A stretch of DNA of 64,000 bases from Deinococcus sp. HSC-46F16 (GTDB lineage Bacteria; Deinococcota; Deinococci; Deinococcales; Deinococcaceae): positions 1-64,000 of the forward strand of contig NZ_JALJZW010000001.1 in the NCBI RefSeq assembly GCF_024171495.1, in the 5' to 3' direction. Positions within the stretch are counted from its first letter, which is position 1, and every line of letters begins with the position of its first letter. The notes under the pieces were generated by a model that was not told the origin of the DNA, ran no database searches, and saw nothing but the letters and a program-made list of their open reading frames with translations. A program made the translations under genes and the position numbers. Below are positions 55,266-64,000 of the stretch, piece by piece.

Positions 55266-55271
55266 AGTTTA
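55266..55271 (-). promoter_or_regulatory. -10 hexamer TAAACT of the dockerin operon (leaderless)
   Basis: TAAACT on the - strand ends 6 nt before ATG 55259; the spacer is six C's, so there is no Shine-Dalgarno. Confidence 0.55.
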
Positions 55272-55400
55272 GCGGGCCGGGATGAGGAGGGGAGGGGTGG
55301 GCACTCAGTTTCGCGCGTTACTGGCACCCTGGGCAGGAAAGCGCCGGGGCCAGTGTTGACCCTCTCCCCCTGCGGGTGACTTGCAAAGCTCCGAACGAGA

Positions 55401-55429
55401 GGGGGCGTGTGACCCGCCTGGGCGCCCCC
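55401..55429. other. hairpin in the gene-free stretch 55272-55555
   Basis: GGGGGCG (55401-55407) pairs with CGCCCCC (55423-55429). CCCTCTC/GAGAGGG and GCGGGT/ACCCGC pairings overlap it, so the 284-bp stretch is structured. I found no gene in it and no known RNA family. Confidence 0.3.
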
Positions 55430-55555
55430 TCAGAATCAACGGAGCCTGCCCACTGGGTTGAGAGAACAGCATGTTCCGGCTGGCATTCGGCAGGACGCCC
55501 TCCCTGGGTCGAACGCCTCTGCCAGGACAGGGCGTCGGGCCGCCGTCCTTGCCCT

Positions 55556-55732
55556 TCACCCCCCCGACTTCAGCCCCTCCCGCCCCCGCGCCTCAGCCCC
55601 GAAATAGAGGGCACCCGTCAGCGGGTCTACTGTTCCGCTGCCACGTTCTAGACTCGGGCGCAGGCGCCAGAAGCCCCATAGCAGCGCGGCGGGAATACCG
55701 ATCAGCCCCAGCCCAATCAGGAGGTCCGTCAT
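55556..55732 (-). CDS. 58-residue single-pass membrane protein
   Basis: Begins MTDLLIGLGLIGIPAALLWG, a clear TM helix, and continues with a basic WRLRPSLERGSG and a C-terminal YFGAEARGREGLKSGG. The start is 5 nt from a TACGCT hexamer (55743 to 55738). The hydrophobic N-terminus followed by positive charges predicts the C-terminus inside. Not recognised as any family. It is divergent from the M16C peptidase with only 50 bp between starts. Confidence 0.6.
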   Translation of the reverse strand: MTDLLIGLGLIGIPAALLWGFWRLRPSLERGSGTVDPLTGALYFGAEARGREGLKSGG

Positions 55733-55737
55733 GGCTC

Positions 55738-55743
55738 AGCGTA
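55738..55743 (-). promoter_or_regulatory. -10 hexamer TACGCT of the 58-residue membrane protein gene
   Basis: TACGCT on the - strand ends 5 nt before ATG 55732. Confidence 0.4.
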
Positions 55744-55769
55744 CCGCGTTTTCCCGCCAGCCCCGGCGC

Positions 55770-55775
55770 TAGACT
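55770..55775 (+). promoter_or_regulatory. -10 hexamer TAGACT of the M16C peptidase gene (leaderless)
   Basis: TAGACT ends 7 nt before ATG 55783. The divergent promoter at 55738-55743 is 26 bp away. Confidence 0.55.
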
Positions 55776-55782
55776 TTCCCCC

Positions 55783-58704
<2,922 letters not shown>

Positions 58705-58717
58705 GCCGCACTGGCCG

Positions 58718-58757
58718 GAGAGGGGGAGACGTTCTGCGCGTCTCCCCTCTCGTTTGG
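58718..58757 (+). terminator. terminator between the M16C gene and rlmH
   Basis: GAGAGGGGGAGACG (58718-58731) pairs with CGTCTCCCCTCTC (58739-58751) with one bulge, then GTTTGGG. It sits between convergent genes and may serve both. Confidence 0.75.
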
Positions 58758-58760
58758 GCG

Positions 58761-59201
58761 TTACCCCCGGTGGTACGGTTCCCCCGCCGTGATCGTGGAG
58801 GCCCGGTACAGCGCCTCCACCAGCACGATCATGGCGAGGTCGTGGGGCAGGGTCAGGTCGCCCAGGCTCCACAGCCGCCGTGCCCCGGCCCGCAGCGCGT
58901 CGGTATGCCCGTCCGGCCCGCCCACCGCGAAGGCGAGTTCGCCCGTGCCGCCCACGGCCTCGGCCTCCAGAAAGGCGGCCAGCCCCTCGCTGCTGAACTG
59001 CCGCCCGCGCGGGTCCAGCAGCACCAGCGGCGCCTTGCCCGCCGCCCGCGCGATCGCCCCACTCTCGGCGGCCTGGGTCTTGCCCGTCACCCGCGTGACG
59101 CGCAGCTTGTGGTAGCGCCCCAGCCGCCCCGCGTACTCGTCCCAGCCCGCCTTCGCGTAGGCGAGCTTGGGGTCCCCGACGGTGATGAGGTGCAGGCGCA
59201 T
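58761..59201 (-). CDS. rlmH: 23S rRNA pseudouridine-1915 N3-methyltransferase RlmH
   Basis: 146 residues. SPOUT fold: MRLHLITVGDPK, then LVLLDPRGRQFSSEGLAAFL, LAFAVGGPDGHTDALR and the knot region LWSLGDLTLPHDLAMIVLVE with LYRASTITAGEPYHR at the C-terminus. It methylates pseudouridine 1915 in helix 69. TATCCT lies 7 nt before the ATG. Single gene. Confidence 0.95.
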   Translation of the reverse strand: MRLHLITVGDPKLAYAKAGWDEYAGRLGRYHKLRVTRVTGKTQAAESGAIARAAGKAPLVLLDPRGRQFSSEGLAAFLEAEAVGGTGELAFAVGGPDGHTDALRAGARRLWSLGDLTLPHDLAMIVLVEALYRASTITAGEPYHRG

Positions 59202-59208
59202 GGGGGAG

Positions 59209-59214
59209 AGGATA
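59209..59214 (-). promoter_or_regulatory. -10 hexamer TATCCT of rlmH (leaderless)
   Basis: TATCCT on the - strand ends 7 nt before ATG 59201. Confidence 0.55.
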
Positions 59215-59259
59215 GGGCGGCGGGGGGGCTCACGGTGTTCCAGGCGGGCGGCGACAGGC

Positions 59260-59265
59260 TAGACT
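59260..59265 (+). promoter_or_regulatory. -10 hexamer TAGACT of the gene at 59273 (leaderless)
   Basis: TAGACT ends 7 nt before the ATG; the spacer is GCCGCCC. Confidence 0.55.
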
Positions 59266-59272
59266 GCCGCCC

Positions 59273-59701
59273 ATGAACTACGCCGCGACCCTGGCTGTCT
59301 TGGTCGTGCTGGCGTTTTCCTTTCCGCTGATGGTGCGGCTGGGGACCCAGGTAGGGGTGCCGGAGGCGTACAGCGCGGCCACCCTGGGGGCGCTCGTCAC
59401 GCTGGCGCTGGCGACCTATCTGGTGCGCTGGCAGGTGGGGCGGCACCGGGTCACGCTGGAGCGGCTGGCGTCGGCGCGGGCACAGGTGCTGGCCGACCCG
59501 GAAAATCCCCGCGCCTACTTCGTGGGGGGCGAGCACCTGGGAGTGATCCTGCTGCGCCTGGGCCGTCGCCGCGAGGCCGCCGAGGTCATCGACCGCTACG
59601 CCCGGCTGGGGGGCGCCCGCGAGGGCGAGATCGTGGCGCTGCGCGAGGCCCTGTCCAACGCCGAGCGCCGCCAGCGCCGCGCCCAGGGCCGCGAAGCCTG
59701 A
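59273..59701 (+). CDS. membrane protein with two TM helices and a TPR-like tail
   Basis: 142 residues. TM helices at about 4-21 and 35-51, then a basic loop (WQVGRHRVTLERLASARAQV) and a helical repeat ENPRAYFVGGEHLGVILLRL with GRRREAAEVIDRYARLGGAR, which looks like a pair of TPR helices. Not recognised as a named family. It has its own promoter hexamer; the next gene starts 68 bp on with another. Confidence 0.6.
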   Translation: MNYAATLAVLVVLAFSFPLMVRLGTQVGVPEAYSAATLGALVTLALATYLVRWQVGRHRVTLERLASARAQVLADPENPRAYFVGGEHLGVILLRLGRRREAAEVIDRYARLGGAREGEIVALREALSNAERRQRRAQGREA

Positions 59702-59756
59702 GGCAGGAGGCGCCCCGGATGGCGCAGCCGCGACAGTATCCGGGGGCCGGGTGCTC

Positions 59757-59762
59757 TAGAGT
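59757..59762 (+). promoter_or_regulatory. -10 hexamer TAGAGT of the gene at 59770
   Basis: TAGAGT ends 7 nt before the ATG. The spacer GGAGGTC also contains a GGAGG, so the mRNA could be either leaderless or, from a further promoter, Shine-Dalgarno led. Confidence 0.45.
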
Positions 59763-59769
59763 GGAGGTC

Positions 59770-59996
59770 ATGAGGGCGTACAAGGGCATCGTGGAGGGCG
59801 GCGTCGTCGTGCTGGTCGGGGCGCGGCTGCCCGAGGGCACGGTCGTGACGGTCACGGTGGGCGAGGCCGAGTTGCTGCGTGCCCGCATCACCAGCGCCCT
59901 GACCCGCCGCCGGGTGCGCGTGCGGATCAAGCCGCTGCCGGGCCTCGCCGCCGAGTCCGCCCTGCCGGGCAGCCTGCCCCAGGGTGGGGGCGAGGA

Positions 59997-60000
<4 letters not shown>
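59770..60000 (+). CDS. hypothetical protein with DUF104-like beta N-terminus
   Basis: 76 residues from ATG 59770. The N-terminus YKGIVEGGVVVLVGARLPEG then TVVTVTV resembles the beta part of small antitoxin-like proteins (AF2212/DUF104 and relatives). The C-terminal half is basic (RARITSALTRRRVRVRIKPL). No toxin gene accompanies it; rsmI overlaps its stop. It may only be a small beta-barrel protein, so the resemblance is tentative. Confidence 0.5.
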
Positions 60001-60857
<857 letters not shown>

Positions 60858-60883
60858 ATCCCTTCCCACCTCCGAGGTCTGCC

Positions 60884-61927
60884 ATGTCCGAATTGCCGCC
60901 TGCCGATCTGCCCCAGCCCCCCGATCTCCCGCACGCCGAGCCGCATCCCAACCCGGCTGCAATCAAGCGTCTCGCCGTCCTGACGAGCGGCGGCGACGCC
61001 CCCGGCATGAATGCCGCCATCCGCGCTGTGGTCCGCACCGCCACCCACCACGGCATCGAGGTCGTAGGCGTGCGCCGGGGCTTTTCCGGCCTGCACCGGG
61101 GCGACCTGCGAATGATCGGCCCAAGGGACGTGGCGAACACCATCCAGCGCGGCGGCACCGTGCTGCTCACCGCCCGCAGCAAGACCTGGCGCACCCCAGA
61201 GGGCCGGGCGAGCGGGGCGGCCCACCTGCGCGAGTGGGGGGTGGACGGCCTGATCGTGATCGGCGGGGACGGCTCCTTTCACGGCGGATATTACCTACAA
61301 CAGGAGCACGGCATTCCCATCGTCGGCATTCCCGGCACCATCGACAACGACCTGTACGGCACCGACCACACCATCGGGTACTTCACGGCGGTGGAAACGG
61401 CGCTCGGCGCGGTGGACAAGCTGCGCGACACCGGGGCCTCGCACGAGCGCATCTTCGTGATCGAGGTGATGGGCCGCCACGCCGGGCACATCGCCCTGGA
61501 GGTGGCGGTTGCGGGCGGCGCCGAGGAGGTTTTCATCCCTGAGGACCCCAAGCCCGTCGACGGCGTGGTCCAGATTGTCAAGGACAGCGTGGCGAAGGGC
61601 AAGGCCAGCTCCATCATCATCGTCGCGGAGGGCTATCCGGGCAGAGCGCAGGGGGTGGCGAGCGCGATCGAGGCCGGGACCGGCCTGGAAACGCGCGTGA
61701 GCATCCTAGGCCACATCCAGCGCGGCGGCTCGCCCGTCAGCAGCGACCGGGTCCTCGCCAGCCGTCTGGGGGAAGCCGCCGTCTACGCCCTGATGGACGG
61801 CGTGGCTGGGGTGATGGTGGGCCGGGTCAACGGCGAGGTCATCCACACGCCCCTGAACGAGACCTGGGAGCGGCGCAAGGACGTCAGCCGCGACCTGTAC
61901 CGCTGCGCCATGACGCTGAGCGTGTAA
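60884..61927 (+). CDS. pfkA: 6-phosphofructokinase (ATP-type)
   Basis: 347 residues from ATG 60884, with GAGG 6 nt upstream. A 25-residue Pro-rich extension precedes the fold. [23 protein letters not shown]-site [12 protein letters not shown], catalytic [16 protein letters not shown], and [12 protein letters not shown] are PFK-A motifs; [17 protein letters not shown] is the fructose-6-phosphate site. It commits sugar to glycolysis. A strong hairpin follows it. Confidence 0.96.
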   Translation: MSELPPADLPQPPDLPHAEPHPNPAAIKRLAVLTSGGDAPGMNAAIRAVVRTATHHGIEVVGVRRGFSGLHRGDLRMIGPRDVANTIQRGGTVLLTARSKTWRTPEGRASGAAHLREWGVDGLIVIGGDGSFHGGYYLQQEHGIPIVGIPGTIDNDLYGTDHTIGYFTAVETALGAVDKLRDTGASHERIFVIEVMGRHAGHIALEVAVAGGAEEVFIPEDPKPVDGVVQIVKDSVAKGKASSIIIVAEGYPGRAQGVASAIEAGTGLETRVSILGHIQRGGSPVSSDRVLASRLGEAAVYALMDGVAGVMVGRVNGEVIHTPLNETWERRKDVSRDLYRCAMTLSV

Positions 61928-61945
61928 ACCTGTGGATAAAGGAAA

Positions 61946-61972
61946 GGGGCCACCAGCGGATGCTGTGGCCCC
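61946..61972. terminator. bidirectional terminator between pfkA and ftsZ
   Basis: GGGGCCACCAGC (61946-61957) pairs with GCTGTGGCCCC (61962-61972) with one bulged C and a GGAT loop, between convergent genes. Confidence 0.75.
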
Positions 61973-61988
61973 CTTCCCTGTGGTCGTC

Positions 61989-63089
<1,101 letters not shown>

Positions 63090-63094
63090 CATGT

Positions 63095-63121
63095 CTCCTT
63101 CGGAAGGAGGCGGCTGCCTCC
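63095..63121 (-). promoter_or_regulatory. two overlapping hairpins at the ftsZ ribosome-binding site
   Basis: The palindrome CTCCTTCGGAAGGAG (63095-63109, shown as + strand) contains the ftsZ Shine-Dalgarno. A second stem, GGAGGC (63106-63111) with GCCTCC (63116-63121), shares four bases with it, so the two cannot form together. One fold hides the ribosome-binding site and the other frees it. Confidence 0.4.
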
Positions 63122-63197
63122 CTCTGCTTTGCTCCGGGTAGCTTACCGTACCTTTACGGCCTTCACGGCAAAGGTGAGCCGCGTGCCCCTGTTCGGG

Positions 63198-64000
63198 CTA
63201 CATCCAGTCCTTGAAAAAGCCGCGCACCCGGTCCTTGAGGCTGACCCCGTCCTTGGGCCGCTCCTTTTTGGGCGCAGGCTGGCTCGGCGCGGGGGCTGCT
63301 ACCGTGACGGTACCGGGGTCCTTTTTGGGTTCGGGGTTGCCCTTGGCGGCGGGCTGCGGCTGCGGCGTGGGGGGCGGGGGGGCCGGTTCCTCCGGGCGGA
63401 AGACCGACACCGGCACCTTGCCGTCCTGCCCGATGCCGTACAGCACCAGCCCGACGCCCCCGGCGTGCGCGGGGCCACTCACGATGTCGGTCAGGCCACC
63501 GATGCCGCGCGGACGCCCCACCCGCACGGGCAGGCGGAAGCGGTCGCGGGCGAGTTCGGGAATCCCGCGCAGTGAGCTGGCTCCACCCGTCAGCACGACC
63601 CCCTGCGCCACGAGTTCCACCGGGCCGAGCGCCTGGTCGATCTCGTCGCGGACCATGCCGAAAATCTCGGTCAGGCGCGGCTTGATGATGCGCGACAGCT
63701 CAAAGGCGCTGATCGCGTGGGTCGAGCCGTTCGCGGTGGTGATCTCCAGCGTGAGGTCAGGGTCGGCGAGTTCGGGCACGGCCGCCCCATAGCGGCGCTT
63801 GACGTTCTCGGCTTCCTCGTGCGGCAGCTTGAGAATCTGCGCGAGGTCGGCCGTCACGTGGTCCCCGCCGATGGGAATGCACGCCGAGTGCGCGAGGTTG
63901 CCGCGCTTGAAGACGCCCACGTCGGTGGTGCCGCCCCCCATGTCGATCACCACAACCGTCTGCGACTGCTCGGCGGCCTCCAGCGTGGCGAGGCCCGAGG
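63198..64000 (-). CDS. ftsA: cell division protein FtsA, C-terminal part (cut by window edge)
   Basis: The frame is open from 64000 to a TAG at 63198. The actin-like fold shows VIDMGGGTTDVGVFKRGNL (second ATP-site loop), GGDHVTADLAQIL and QGVVLTGGASSLRGIPELA. A Pro-rich linker of about 50 residues precedes a terminal amphipathic helix DRVRGFFKDWM, the membrane-targeting sequence. FtsA tethers FtsZ to the membrane. The N-terminal half, with domain 1C, is outside the window. Confidence 0.96.
   Translation of the reverse strand, partial: SGLATLEAAEQSQTVVVIDMGGGTTDVGVFKRGNLAHSACIPIGGDHVTADLAQILKLPHEEAENVKRRYGAAVPELADPDLTLEITTANGSTHAISAFELSRIIKPRLTEIFGMVRDEIDQALGPVELVAQGVVLTGGASSLRGIPELARDRFRLPVRVGRPRGIGGLTDIVSGPAHAGGVGLVLYGIGQDGKVPVSVFRPEEPAPPPPTPQPQPAAKGNPEPKKDPGTVTVAAPAPSQPAPKKERPKDGVSLKDRVRGFFKDWM

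Noticed and set aside
55272..55555. A riboswitch of a known class in the structured gap
   Set aside because: No conserved aptamer core that I recognise, and the neighbouring genes appear to start leaderless outside it.

Overview
The window is a 64 kb piece of a GC-rich bacterial chromosome, most likely from the genus Deinococcus. The ribosomal proteins, a fungal/Deinococcus-type UV damage endonuclease (UvsE), an FtsA-FtsZ pair and many starts with a TANNNT hexamer 5-7 nt before the start codon all fit that genus. Nothing looks like a prophage, plasmid, intact insertion sequence, CRISPR array, tRNA or rRNA. It is mostly core genome with small accessory genes between.

Layout. 1-15317: the end of tuf, then the S10-spc-alpha ribosomal superoperon (rpsJ to rplQ) with secY, adk, infA and rpoA, all on the + strand. 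It is interrupted by a terminator after secY and closed by one after rplQ. Structured, gene-free leaders precede rpsH and rpsD. 15391-24653: small housekeeping genes: a serine hydrolase, thioredoxin, a DUF309-NYN-plsX-mscS cluster, ftsH, a DUF4384 lipoprotein, a MazG-like/DinB/Nudix run, and era. 24784-26999: two small genes and a TerC-family membrane protein preceded by what I read as a yybP-ykoY (Mn2+) riboswitch. 27007-33082: a complete seven-gene Mrp (Mnh) Na+/H+ antiporter operon on the - strand. A 13-codon mini-ORF overlaps its first start codon. 33395-34598: a DAHP synthase gene preceded by a 16-residue leader peptide containing Tyr-Trp and Phe and by an attenuator-type terminator.

34595-41962: a PadR/permease-prefix pair with 14-bp-spaced repeats in the control region, a gluconokinase-DUF2256-uvsE run, a DnaQ-like exonuclease, a phosphodiester glycosidase-like secreted protein and a three-domain fasciclin protein. 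42126-53000: ftsK, a JAMM protease with an overlapping P-loop kinase, a nucleoside hydrolase, a pullulanase with two CBM41 modules, an FKBP isomerase, a signal peptidase, DUF1684 and S4-domain genes. 53063-55259: a three-gene secretion operon that ends in a dockerin-like protein and begins with a lipoprotein that may carry a cohesin-like domain. 55556-64000: a 58-residue membrane protein, an M16C peptidase, rlmH, two small genes, rsmI, pfkA, ftsZ and the end of ftsA.

Regulation is the most interesting part. I see a transcription attenuator for aromatic biosynthesis, a metal riboswitch on a probable Mn transporter, a translationally coupled leader on mnhA, structured ribosomal leaders, and about two dozen apparently leaderless promoters. 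Several of those promoters decide between alternative start codons. All function calls rest on reading motifs by eye; no database search was run.
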